Source: JBJHAX01 sp050480705 (lineage in GTDB: Bacteria; Actinomycetota; Nitriliruptoria; Nitriliruptorales; Nitriliruptoraceae). Taken from it: DNA of 64,000 nt. Under the pieces are notes generated by a model. The model saw only the letters and a list, made by a program, of their open reading frames with translations, did not search any database and had not been told where the DNA came from. Where the stretch lies: contig JBJHAX010000010.1 of NCBI GenBank assembly GCA_050480705.1, positions 1 through 64,000 on the forward strand, read 5' to 3'. The position numbers and the translations under genes were made by a program. Below are positions 53,604 through 61,694 of the stretch, one piece after another; position 1 is the stretch's first letter; each line of letters begins with the position of its first letter.

Positions 53604-54584
53604 CTACGCGGTGGCGTCGAGCTGCTGCGAGCGCAGACGTCGGGCGATCTGCGCAGGGGACGGGACCTTGATGCCGCGGACCAGGCGCGCGACGGCGAGG
53701 CCGCGGATCAACAGGTACGACAGGTCCAGTTCCCACCACCGCAGGCCGTGGCGGGCCGAGGAGGGAAACGCGTGGTGCGCGTTGTGCCACCCCTCGCCGA
53801 AGCCGATGAGGGCCATCGCCGCGTTGTTGCGTGCTTCGTCGTGGGAGTCGAACGGGCGGGTGCCGAACACGTGACAGATGGAGTTGATCGACCAGGTGAC
53901 GTGATGCAGCACGAAGATGCGGACCAGGCCACCCCAGATGAACCCGGTCAACGCACCCGCCCACGTGCCGGTGATCGCACCGCCGAGCACGGCGGGCGCG
54001 ACGAAGCTCACGGCGACCAGCCATGGGAACGCCGCGGAGACGCGACGGATCATCGGCTCTGCCAGCAGGTCAGGCGCCCAGGCTTCCTTGACGGTCCGGT
54101 CGGAGGAGAACATCCAGCCGGTGTGCGCGTACCACAGGCCCTTGAGCATCCCGACCGGCCCGCCTGCGGCGTCGACATGGGGCGAGTGGGGGTCACCGGC
54201 ACGGTCCGAATAGGCGTGGTGGCGACGGTGTGCGGCGACCCAGTCGATCACCGATCCCTGGATCCCCATCGACCCCGCCACCGCCAGCAGCCACCGCACG
54301 GGCGCCGCCGCGCGGAAGCTCTTGTGCGTGAAGAGGCGGTGGAAACCCACGGTGACACCGAATCCGGCGAAGAAGTAGAAGCCGAGGAGCAGCCCGAGGT
54401 CGGTGCCGCTGATGCCCCGGCCCCACAGCAAGGTGATGGCCGCGACCACGCCGGCAAGCGGCACGATCGTGATCAGCAGCATCGCAATGCGCTGCCAGAT
54501 GAGCGCGCCCCGCTCGGCGATGGCGATGCCTCGCAGGACGGGAGTCTCATCGTGCACGCTGGGTGGTGCGGCCAAGTCTGACAT
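53604..54584 (-). CDS. Acyl-CoA (delta-9-type) fatty acid desaturase
   Basis: 326 residues. The three histidine boxes of membrane desaturases are present: FHRLFTHKSF (HX4H), AHRRHHAYSD (HX2HH) and GWHNAHHAF (HX2HH), plus NSICHVFGTRPF. Four TM helices in two pairs. It would introduce a double bond into acyl-CoA using oxygen and an electron donor; no reductase is adjacent. Monocistronic, with a candidate operator 59-70 bp upstream and a hairpin downstream. Confidence 0.92.
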   Translation of the reverse strand: MSDLAAPPSVHDETPVLRGIAIAERGALIWQRIAMLLITIVPLAGVVAAITLLWGRGISGTDLGLLLGFYFFAGFGVTVGFHRLFTHKSFRAAAPVRWLLAVAGSMGIQGSVIDWVAAHRRHHAYSDRAGDPHSPHVDAAGGPVGMLKGLWYAHTGWMFSSDRTVKEAWAPDLLAEPMIRRVSAAFPWLVAVSFVAPAVLGGAITGTWAGALTGFIWGGLVRIFVLHHVTWSINSICHVFGTRPFDSHDEARNNAAMALIGFGEGWHNAHHAFPSSARHGLRWWELDLSYLLIRGLAVARLVRGIKVPSPAQIARRLRSQQLDATA

Positions 54585-54642
54585 GCGAACCTCGAGAATG
54601 GTTGCGACATGTCGGAACGCCGCACACGTGTCGGCTGAAACT

Positions 54643-54654
54643 TACGCAAGCGTA
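54643..54654 (-). promoter_or_regulatory. TACGC-N2-GCGTA operator candidate upstream of the desaturase
   Basis: Perfect 5-bp arms, 54643-54647 and 54650-54654, lie 59-70 bp before the desaturase ATG. TetR- and GntR-type lipid regulators use sites of this size; no regulator gene lies adjacent. Confidence 0.4.
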
Positions 54655-54770
54655 GGTTCGGTCGCGAACTCCTGACCGAGAAATGCGCACACCGCCCGAT
54701 CCGGGTCGGCAACGTGCGGTGCGGGGCAATCAGGGTGCCCCGCGGCGTACGTCGGCGCCGGTCGTGCCGG

Positions 54771-55190
54771 TCAGGGCCAGTTCGGGTCGGTGAGCAGCGC
54801 TTCGATGGTGCGGACGCGAAACCGGTAGGGCTTGCCGCGTTCGATGATGCTTCGGACCGTGTCGAGCCGTTGCGTCGCCGAGCCGATCTGCGCCGCTCGG
54901 CTGTGACCGAGCTCGCGCGCGATCGCAGTCGCCGTGCGCTCCTCGGTGGGCAGCCGCGCCATCGCATCGAGAACGGCCCGTTCGTTGGCGGGGAGCCGTT
55001 CGAGGTGCCGTTCGACGTGCCGACGGACTTCGCTGCGCTGACGCGACCAGCCGCGGTCGACGTCGGAGACAGTGATCGTCGACGCATCGGAGACATCCCA
55101 GGCGCCCTGTCCGGCGAGCTGGAACAGGAACGGATCGCCACCGACCAACGCGACGAGCCGGTCTGCGGCGTCGTGGGAGTGTAAGAAGAA
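54771..55190 (-). pseudogene. C-terminal remnant of an AAA-type ATPase with winged helix
   Basis: About 130 residues are clearly protein-like: LVALVGGDPFLFQLAGQGAW, then RRHVERHLERLPANERAVLD, a winged helix RTATAIARELGHSRAAQIGS and a terminus RGKPYRFRVRTIEALL. This matches the end of archaeal-ATPase/Orc-like P-loop proteins. The P-loop half is missing: upstream of about 55190 the frame continues as unrelated, low-quality sequence that includes the 36-bp repeat. It is therefore a 5'-truncated gene, probably cut by a deletion or insertion. Confidence 0.65.
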
Positions 55191-55714
55191 CGGTGTAACT
55201 GGTTGGCCTGGAAGACTGGTCGACCCGCCCGGCCAGCAGGAAGAATGCGGCGCCGTGAAGTGGAGGGATGGTTGCAGGTTTCCCGATACGCCGTAGACGG
55301 CGGCGGAGCCCACGCGATGATGCCAGTGCTGCGCCAACGCTACGCGTAAGAGTTGCCTGACATCGGAGTCGGTGTCGGGGAAGTTCAGGCCGTTGGACTC
55401 GACACTGCCGGCCCAGCGGGCACCTCGGGTCGCCTGGACACCGTGAAACCTGATGCTTCCGACCGCGACACACCTCGCAGTCGGGGTGATCGGCCAGATC
55501 GCTGATGACGGCGTCCGTCCACGCTTGGGACACCATTCACGTAATCCTGGCGGACGGCAAGCCGTCGAGCTCGCGTGGGCCCCTCCCGTCTCCCGGAATG
55601 CAACGAACGAGCCCACCCGATTGCGTCGAGTGGCCCGAACCATTCCCGTTCGACGCGATCGTCGCCGCGATGATGCGCGACCGTGAGCTCCCGGTGCAGG
55701 GCTCTATTGACCGA
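55191..55714. other. Gene-free stretch beside the ATPase remnant
   Basis: About 520 bp without a convincing gene on either strand. Short open frames have no recognisable motifs or ribosome-binding sites. It contains repeat copy A (55260-55295). Looks like accumulated junction debris. Confidence 0.5.
55260..55295 (+). repeat. 36-bp direct repeat, copy A
   Basis: Matches 56881-56916 at 35 of 36 positions, in the same orientation; starts GTGGAGGGATGG and ends ACGCCGTA. The single difference is T versus A at position 28 of the repeat. Flanking sequences differ. Confidence 0.9.
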
Positions 55715-56125
55715 TCACGCTTCGAGCGCGGTGCTTGCCCCGGAGTGCAGGCGCTGGGCCCACATGATCATGCGGCGCTCGTCAGCGGAGCTGACGCCGC
55801 TGACCCCGTAGTGCGCGTCGTGCTTGCGGTCCAACAGTCGCTGGAGGTCGCGTGCCATCTCGGCACCGCCTGGAGCGACGGTGCTGAGGAGTTCGACGGC
55901 GCCACGATGGTCCTGCCCTCGGTGGTGTTCGCCAAGCCGTGCGCAGCAGCCCGCATCCGAGGCGGCGATGCCTGACAGCACGGCCAGGGCCGCTGCGACG
56001 CCTGCGAACTCGCCGTCGTCTGCGACCAGCTCCGCCGCGTCGAGGTAGGTCGTTGCCTGCGCGAGCCGTTCGGTTGCCTGCGTTCGTGTGCAGCCGGTGG
56101 TGCGCCCCCGTTGGCGTGCCATCAT
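55715..56125 (-). CDS. HEPN domain protein (probable toxin of a nucleotidyltransferase/HEPN pair)
   Basis: 136 residues, helical. ATERLAQATTYLDAAELVAD opens an antiparallel helical bundle, and LLDRKHDAHYGVSGV carries R-x4-H immediately followed by Tyr, the HEPN RNase-type signature. The ATG overlaps the nucleotidyltransferase stop by four bases. In known MntA-HepT pairs the HEPN protein is an RNase toxin, silenced by adenylylation of a Tyr near the motif. That scheme fits here but is inferred. Confidence 0.75.
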   Translation of the reverse strand: MMARQRGRTTGCTRTQATERLAQATTYLDAAELVADDGEFAGVAAALAVLSGIAASDAGCCARLGEHHRGQDHRGAVELLSTVAPGGAEMARDLQRLLDRKHDAHYGVSGVSSADERRMIMWAQRLHSGASTALEA

Positions 56126-56703
56126 CCGAGGATCTCTGCGCGGTCGCCGAGCAACATCTGCAGTTCACGCCGCCAGGACTCCACGATGGAGCGGCCTTCG
56201 TCACGCAACATCCGCGCTTCGTCACGGGTGAGGGCCACGATCTGGCCGCGGTTGCCCGTCCACTGCTCGAGCGCATCGGCGAGCGCATCAGCCAGGTCGG
56301 GCCCGACTGGTTCAGCGGTGATCACGACCACGTCGATGTCGCTGGTCGCGTCTCCTTCCCGCCGTGCAGCAGAACCGAACAGTCCGGCAGCAACCACCTT
56401 CTCTGGCCGGTCGGAGAGCCAGTTACGGATCCGGGTCGCGACCTCTCCGTGCAGCTGTGCGAGCAGCAGGATCGCCGGTGCTGCCACGTGCTCGCGGTTC
56501 AGGATGTACCCGGCGGGGCCGTGGTGGACCACGCCCTGCTCGACCAGGCGATGCAGGACTTTGCGGACACCGCTGAGTGACCCCTGCCCGGCACGCTTGG
56601 CAATCTCGGTCAGCGACGCCGGAGACGTTGTTGACGCCAGCGCCTCGAGGACCGGCCCGTCCAGACTGGGGATGACGCAACGGACCGGATGCGACAGGTC
56701 CAT
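56122..56703 (-). CDS. Nucleotidyltransferase with N-terminal winged helix (probable antitoxin)
   Basis: 193 residues from ATG 56703, with AAGGAG 5 nt upstream. The N-terminal winged helix (about 20-75) has TEIAKRAGQGSLSGVRKVLH. The C-terminal minimal nucleotidyltransferase has the GS-x-DxD motif GLFGSAARREGDATSDIDVV. It would both adenylylate its HEPN partner and, through the winged helix, repress its own promoter, where three regularly spaced operators are found. First gene of the two-gene operon. Confidence 0.82.
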   Translation of the reverse strand: MDLSHPVRCVIPSLDGPVLEALASTTSPASLTEIAKRAGQGSLSGVRKVLHRLVEQGVVHHGPAGYILNREHVAAPAILLLAQLHGEVATRIRNWLSDRPEKVVAAGLFGSAARREGDATSDIDVVVITAEPVGPDLADALADALEQWTGNRGQIVALTRDEARMLRDEGRSIVESWRRELQMLLGDRAEILG

Positions 56704-56713
56704 CAACACTCCT

Positions 56714-56765
56714 TGCACCACAGTGCAGAGACTACACGATAGTGCAGCCAGTTCACTCCAGTGCA
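56714..56765 (-). repeat. Three 14-bp operator repeats at exact 19-bp spacing
   Basis: 56714-56727, 56733-56746 and 56752-56765 share TNCACNNNAGTGCA, each an imperfect to perfect palindrome (the first is TGCAC-N4-GTGCA). They begin 11 bp upstream of the nucleotidyltransferase ATG. The 19-bp period and palindromy mark an autoregulatory operator array. Confidence 0.75.
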
Positions 56766-56880
56766 ACGCGGCAGTAGCCCGGCGGCGGCTCCTCGCACGT
56801 TCGTCGGACCCCCGAAACGCCCAGCAGCCTGGTCGGCGACGAAGCCCGCGAAGCCGGACAGAGAATCCTGCCACCATGCC

Positions 56881-56916
56881 GTGGAGGGATGGTTGCAGGT
56901 TTCCCGAAACGCCGTA
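56881..56916 (+). repeat. 36-bp direct repeat, copy B
   Basis: Second copy of the 36-bp repeat, 1621 bp after copy A and in the same orientation. The nucleotidyltransferase/HEPN operon lies between the two copies. Confidence 0.9.
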
Positions 56917-57185
56917 AATGATGGTGTCAACTGGCCCAATCCAGGTCGGGCGCGGGAGCGTTTCGATGGAATCACATCCGGACAGTCGAGTTTTCACACG
57001 CCAGACAGACCCCGCAGCCGGCGCCGTGCTGTCGACGTCGATGTGTTGCCGCGACCCGGTCTGCCACTTCCGTGCATGCCAGGGCGACAACGAGGGTGTG
57101 GCGGGTCGACCTGCCGAAGACTGGGCGTTGCAGGCGAGGCTGCGGCCGATCAGGACCGTCCGCAGCGTTCTTCTGTGATCTGGGG

Positions 57186-57213
57186 TGAACCGTTTGCCCG
57201 CGTCGTTCGTCTC
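57186..57213 (+). promoter_or_regulatory. ECF-type promoter upstream of the sigma factor gene
   Basis: TGAACC (57186-57191), 16-nt spacer, then CGTCTC (57208-57213). This agrees with the AAC-type -35 and CGTC-type -10 of many ECF promoters and recurs before the cupredoxin gene, supporting autoregulation. Confidence 0.6.
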
Positions 57214-57298
57214 AGGCAGTGTCGGTGTGGATGATGCGGATGATGTGTGGTGGGTCTCGTAGCGGCGACGGCACGGTGGTGAAGGTGGCGGATCGTGC

Positions 57299-57865
57299 GT
57301 GGTGAATGGTGGCGGCGAGCGCGAGCGCATGTTCGATCCTGAGCCGGCACTGGTTCGTGATGCGGCGAGTGGTGACCTCGATGCGTTCGAGGAACTCGTT
57401 CGCGGCCTGCAGGGGCCGGTGTGGCGGTTCGTGCTGGGCATGGTGCGTGACCCGGCGCTGGCGGAGGATGTGACGCAGGAGACGTTCCTGCGGGCGTTCG
57501 ACCGGATGGGTTCGTTCCGGTTCGAGTCGAGGTTCTCCACGTGGGTGTTTCAGATCGCGCGCAACCAGGCGGTCGACGCGCTGCGCCGCCGGGACCGACA
57601 GCGGCAGGTCGCGGTGACGCTGGTCGACGACACCTCCCCGCCCGAGGGGCTGCACAGCGAGGTGGAGGCGGCGATCGCGACGTTGTCGGACAGGCTGCGT
57701 GCGGCCCTGCTCCTGGTCGAGGTCGCGGGGTTTTCGTGTCGTGAGGCGGGCGAGATCCTCGGGGTCCCGGCCGGCACCATCAAGAGTCGCCTGTTCCACG
57801 CGCGGCGGCAGCTCGTCGACTGGTTCACCGCAGACGCGGACTTGCGCGAGGAGGACGGCCGGTGA
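57299..57865 (+). CDS. ECF-family RNA polymerase sigma factor
   Basis: 188 residues. Sigma region 2 (about 20-95): AFEELVRGLQGPVWRFVLGM, DVTQETFLRAFDRM, FSTWVFQIARNQAVDALRR. Region 4 (about 125-180): LLLVEVAGFSCREAGEILGV with the recognition helix GTIKSRLFHARRQL. No extra C-terminal domain. GTG 57299 opens the frame; ATG 57329 is an alternative that loses ten residues. The stop overlaps the anti-sigma GTG (GTGA). Confidence 0.92.
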   Translation: MVNGGGERERMFDPEPALVRDAASGDLDAFEELVRGLQGPVWRFVLGMVRDPALAEDVTQETFLRAFDRMGSFRFESRFSTWVFQIARNQAVDALRRRDRQRQVAVTLVDDTSPPEGLHSEVEAAIATLSDRLRAALLLVEVAGFSCREAGEILGVPAGTIKSRLFHARRQLVDWFTADADLREEDGR

Positions 57866-59691
57866 GATGCGACGCCGCGCGACGCCTGCTGTCGGACCGT
57901 TTCGACGAGGCGCTGGCCGCTGACGACGAGGTGCTGCTCGACCAGCACCTGGCCTCGTGCGAGGCGTGCGCGGAGTTCTCGGCGACGTTGGACGTGGTAC
58001 GACGATCGGTCCGGGTGAGTGTCGCTGCCCCGACCCCGGATGTCGCGACGGCGGTTCGCGCCCGACTGGACATGGGAGCAGGACGACGCGCGGCAGGGCG
58101 TGGTGAGCTTCCGTCGTGGCGGTCGGTGGCCGCGGTGTTCGTTGCGGCGCTGGTGCTCGCCGGGGCGGTGATCGGGCTGTCCGGTCCGGGTACGGCGCAG
58201 GCGACCGACGTGACCGCGCTGGTCATGGACGGGCAGCGGAAGTTGACCGCGCTGTCGGCGAAGGTGGTGGTGGTCGAGCACGGGTGGCATCCGCAGGTGC
58301 CGCGGCGGGTGCACGCCGGAACGCTCGACTACGCGGCGCCGGAGTCACTGTCGCTGTCGCTGCAGGACGTGACCGACTACCCGGATGGGCGCTGGCCCGC
58401 GAACGACGTCGTCGTGTCGGTCGTGGGTCCCAAGGCGTGGCAGTCGGGCCTTGCGAGGTGTCCGGTGGGGGCCATGCCGGGATGCCTCGAGGATCGGCCA
58501 AGAGCACGCGTCGTGGACGGTCGCGAGCCATTCAATGAGGTTGATCCGGTGCCTTTGGACCTGGTCTTGCCGGTCGACAGCCTCGCGATCGCGTCGCTGA
58601 CCGCTGATCGTGACCCACGCATGGACGGCGGGCGCGAGGTGATCGACATCGAGGTGTCCGCCGCCCAGATCGCACCGCTGCTCGACGGGATCCTTCAGGT
58701 CGGCAACTGGCGCGGGGTGCATCCGACGGATCGAGCCAGGGTCACGCTGGATGCCGAGGCGGGCGTCCTCGTCGCGGTCGAGGTCGTCGCGTCGAGTGGC
58801 GCCGAACGTGACCGGTGGGCCGCGGCGCAGGGCCATGCCGATGAACCAGGCCAGACGATTCTCACGTGGCGGCTTCGGGACGTTCGGCTCAACGAGTCCG
58901 CCGATCCAGTTTTCGCGGATCCTCCGGAAGACGCGGTCACGGTGGATGACGGGTTCGTCGACGATCAGCGGTTCGGGATCACGCCGGGATGGCTGCCTGA
59001 CGGGATGAGCGCGCATCGCGCCGGCCGCGTCGGAGATGTCGAGGTGGCCAGTTTCACCGACGGGCGGGCGTGGGTCGTGGTGCGATCCATTGACGAGTGG
59101 TCAGCCGAGCGGCTGTTCGGACGTCATCGGGATGCCGTTCGTCGTGTCGTGCTCGACGACGGCGGCACCGTCTACCTCGCCGACGGCGGCACCCGCGTGC
59201 TCATCCATGCCGCTTCGGTCGATCTGGAGATCACGGGCAGTGTCTCCTCCGACGATCTGCTGCGGATCGCGGCGAGCGTGCCGGTCACCGGGCAACCGGT
59301 GCCCCGCACCTGGGCCGAAGCCGCAACGACATCGCTTCGTGACGTGGCTCTTGCTCGTCCCGAGCTGCTGCATGCGCCCGGGTTGGACGGTTTCGTGGGC
59401 CCGGCCGTGGCTGTCGACGGCAGCCAGGTCGTGCTGTCCTACACGTCCGGCGGCGACCGCACCTTCTCGCTGACCCAGCTTGCGGAACACCGGCTCGGAC
59501 CTCCGGTGGACGGTGTCGTGCATTCTGTCCAGATCCGCGGTGTGACCGGCCGATACACACCGGCACGCGGCACGCTTGAGTGGGTCGAGGACGGGCACGT
59601 CATCACGCTGCGCAGCACGACGATGACGGGTGCGGAGCTCGCAGAGATCGCGGAGGCGCTCGAACCGCTCGGCACGGCCAACCGACCGTGA
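57862..59691 (+). CDS. Membrane anti-sigma factor with large extracytoplasmic domain
   Basis: 609 residues. The N-terminal zinc-binding anti-sigma domain is H29-x3-C33-x2-C36 (QHLASCEACAEF). One TM helix follows at about 88-106 (VAAVFVAALVLAGAVIGL). The remaining 500 residues are outside: a first region (about 115-320) resembling RseB/LolA-type lipid- or protein-binding folds, and a second (about 345-600) of repeated DUF4367-like strands (FGITPGWLPDGM). The size suggests direct sensing of an envelope signal. Overlaps the sigma gene upstream and the peptidase gene downstream. Confidence 0.85.
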   Translation: MRCDAARRLLSDRFDEALAADDEVLLDQHLASCEACAEFSATLDVVRRSVRVSVAAPTPDVATAVRARLDMGAGRRAAGRGELPSWRSVAAVFVAALVLAGAVIGLSGPGTAQATDVTALVMDGQRKLTALSAKVVVVEHGWHPQVPRRVHAGTLDYAAPESLSLSLQDVTDYPDGRWPANDVVVSVVGPKAWQSGLARCPVGAMPGCLEDRPRARVVDGREPFNEVDPVPLDLVLPVDSLAIASLTADRDPRMDGGREVIDIEVSAAQIAPLLDGILQVGNWRGVHPTDRARVTLDAEAGVLVAVEVVASSGAERDRWAAAQGHADEPGQTILTWRLRDVRLNESADPVFADPPEDAVTVDDGFVDDQRFGITPGWLPDGMSAHRAGRVGDVEVASFTDGRAWVVVRSIDEWSAERLFGRHRDAVRRVVLDDGGTVYLADGGTRVLIHAASVDLEITGSVSSDDLLRIAASVPVTGQPVPRTWAEAATTSLRDVALARPELLHAPGLDGFVGPAVAVDGSQVVLSYTSGGDRTFSLTQLAEHRLGPPVDGVVHSVQIRGVTGRYTPARGTLEWVEDGHVITLRSTTMTGAELAEIAEALEPLGTANRP

Positions 59692-60941
59692 AGAAGATGA
59701 CCCTGAAGAAGCTGGCCGTCTACCTGCTTGTGGCGTCACTCGGTCTGGTGACCGGCGGTCTCGCCGTCGGCGTGCTCCAGACCCCGGCTGCGGCCCCCCG
59801 ACTCGAGCCGGCACCTCCCGCCGCGCCCGGCGGGACGGGCGAGCAGGCCCCGCCGTCGCCGGAGACGATCCGGATCGGTGATGAGCAGCTGCTGCTCGTG
59901 TGGACGGCGGGTGGCCTCGATGACACGCTCGATGACGATCTGTCGAGCCTGGGTTCGGTGGAGCACGTGACGGTCGTCGCGGGCGATGTCGCCCGGCTCG
60001 CGGGTTCGCGTCGCGCCGGCGGGGCACCGGTCGATCAGCCCGGCGACGGATGGTCGATCCCCCTCGACGCGCTCGCCATCGACCCGGGCGCCTATGCCGC
60101 GACGCAACCCAAGGCGGACCATCTGACGATCAGTCGGCTCGCCCCCGGGCAAGCGCTGCTCAGCGAGACGTCCGCGCAGCTGCGGCAGCTGACCGCCGGC
60201 GACGTGCTCACCTTCGATGGCGGCACGACCCTGACGGTCGGCGGGGTGATCGACGACGTCGTCGCGGCAGGCGCCGAGGTGATCGTCCACCAGCGCGACG
60301 GCGAATCGATAGGGGTGACGACGCCGCGGTTCGCGCTGGTCATGCACACCGGCGACCGGGCTGCCCTCGAGCAGCGCATCCGCCAGATCGTCGACGGCGA
60401 CGTGCGTGTCCGTGCACCCGGCGAGACACCGTTCCTGCGGCACGGCGACGCGGTGCTCACCAAGGCGCAAATCAAAGCCACGTTCGGCGAGTTCGCCCAC
60501 CAGCACACCCCCGGCAGCCAGGCCATCCGGCAGGACCTGGCCTGGGTCGCAGAACACATCGTCGACGCCGACGTGCCGATCATCGGCCGGGTTCGATGCC
60601 ATCGAGGGATCGTCACGCAGCTGACCGGCGCAATGACCGAACTCGCCGACCGTGGCCTCGAACACCTCGTCGACCCCGACCAGTATGCGGGCTGCCACAC
60701 TTCGCGACTGATCGCGCCCGACGCCGCCATCTCACACCATGCCTGGGGTATCGCCGTCGACATCAACGCCGACGACAACCCCTACGGTCAACCGTCCGCG
60801 CAGGACCCCCGGCTGGTCGAGACCATGCAACGCTGGGGATTCACGTGGGGCGGATTCTGGCTGGTTCCCGACGCCATGCACTTCGAGTACATCGGTCCGC
60901 CTGAGCTCGACGCCGCCAAGATCGTCCCGCAGGTTCGCTGA
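59688..60941 (+). CDS. Membrane-anchored M15 (VanY-like) D-Ala-D-Ala carboxypeptidase domain protein
   Basis: 417 residues from GTG 59688 (GTGA overlap with the anti-sigma stop). An N-terminal TM anchor (about 8-28), a Pro/Ala linker, a middle domain (about 60-240) that I do not recognise, and a C-terminal M15 peptidase. Zinc and catalytic residues: SHHAWGIAVDIN near 348 (HxxGxAxD) and DAMHFEY near 397. It would trim peptidoglycan stem peptides. Being third in the sigma/anti-sigma operon marks it as a direct output of the envelope-stress regulon. Confidence 0.85.
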   Translation: MKKMTLKKLAVYLLVASLGLVTGGLAVGVLQTPAAAPRLEPAPPAAPGGTGEQAPPSPETIRIGDEQLLLVWTAGGLDDTLDDDLSSLGSVEHVTVVAGDVARLAGSRRAGGAPVDQPGDGWSIPLDALAIDPGAYAATQPKADHLTISRLAPGQALLSETSAQLRQLTAGDVLTFDGGTTLTVGGVIDDVVAAGAEVIVHQRDGESIGVTTPRFALVMHTGDRAALEQRIRQIVDGDVRVRAPGETPFLRHGDAVLTKAQIKATFGEFAHQHTPGSQAIRQDLAWVAEHIVDADVPIIGRVRCHRGIVTQLTGAMTELADRGLEHLVDPDQYAGCHTSRLIAPDAAISHHAWGIAVDINADDNPYGQPSAQDPRLVETMQRWGFTWGGFWLVPDAMHFEYIGPPELDAAKIVPQVR

Positions 60942-61006
60942 CACGCGAGCCTCACCAGATGTCTGCTGGCAGCAACGTCCGATCGGACTCCACTCTCGGA
61001 GTGACT

Positions 61007-61033
61007 GAACCGATCGCCTCGGTGATGCGTCCA
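61007..61033 (+). promoter_or_regulatory. ECF-type promoter upstream of the cupredoxin gene
   Basis: TGAACC (61007-61012), 16-nt spacer, CGTCC (61029-61033): the same hexamer, spacing and CGTC core as at 57186-57213. A 12-bp palindrome (60978-60989) lies just upstream. Confidence 0.6.
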
Positions 61034-61061
61034 ACATGCACTTCCGAGACCAAGGCCCGTC

Positions 61062-61625
61062 ATGCGCGTCCGCACCGTGTCCGCCCTCGTCATCCTGCTC
61101 CTCGTCGTCGCAGCTCCGGCAGCAGCGGGCGGCGGCGGGCACGCCGACGGCTCGAACTGGACGTGCCGAGCATTCCTCGAAGGTGACACGATCACCATGC
61201 ACGACAGCTGCTTCGACGGGATCGGGCACGTCGTCGACGTTGGGACGACACTCACCGTCGTCAACGAAGGCGCGCTTCCGCATACGTTCACCGCCGTCGA
61301 CCGAACGTTCGACACGGGCACGCTTCAACCGGGCGAGTCGGCGCAGATCACCGTCGAAGAACCTGGCCCCCATCCCGTCTACTGCACCCTGCACGCCAGC
61401 CTCGACGGCCGTGGCATGGCTGGACTGCTGGTCGTCAACGACGTCGCAAGCGATGAGCTGGCCGAACCGGTGACACAACCCGCCCGCGCCGAAACCACCG
61501 AAGAATCGGCCGCCACGAGATGGGCCTGGTGGACCCTCAGCCTCGCCGTGGTGCTGCTGACCGTCGCCACGATCGGTGCTCTGCGGATGCGTCGCGGCAC
61601 ATCATCGACGTCCACGGTTGAGTGA
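61062..61625 (+). CDS. Membrane-anchored cupredoxin (plastocyanin-like)
   Basis: 187 residues: signal peptide (about 1-22), cupredoxin domain, then a C-terminal TM helix (about 150-170) with a short basic tail, so it faces outward. Type 1 copper ligands are visible: His74 (ALPHTFTA), Cys108, His111 and Met119 (VYCTLHASLDGRGM). A Cys pair (35 and 50) may form a disulphide. It probably carries electrons or binds copper at the cell surface. Preceded by an ECF-type promoter matching that of the sigma operon. Confidence 0.85.
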   Translation: MRVRTVSALVILLLVVAAPAAAGGGGHADGSNWTCRAFLEGDTITMHDSCFDGIGHVVDVGTTLTVVNEGALPHTFTAVDRTFDTGTLQPGESAQITVEEPGPHPVYCTLHASLDGRGMAGLLVVNDVASDELAEPVTQPARAETTEESAATRWAWWTLSLAVVLLTVATIGALRMRRGTSSTSTVE

Positions 61626-61694
61626 CACCCCTGCACACCCGGCCGGAGCAACGAATGGGCACGGCAACCGTCCAACCAGCATCGGGAGAACTGG

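Larger units (their letters stand above)
56766..57298. other. Intergenic stretch with repeat copy B and an ECF-type promoter
   Basis: About 530 bp without a convincing gene. It contains repeat copy B (56881-56916) and, near its right end, a promoter candidate (57186-57213). Open frames here lack motifs. Confidence 0.5.

Noticed and set aside
55505..55975. Plus-strand 156-residue open frame
   Set aside because: Its second half is antisense to the HEPN gene and the first half has no recognisable motif or ribosome-binding site.
56714..56765. Short CRISPR-like array
   Set aside because: Three 14-bp palindromic units with 5-bp spacing cannot be repeats and spacers; they fit operators, and no cas gene is present.
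55260..56916. Insertion sequence bounded by the 36-bp repeats
   Set aside because: The repeats are direct, not inverted, and no transposase lies between them.
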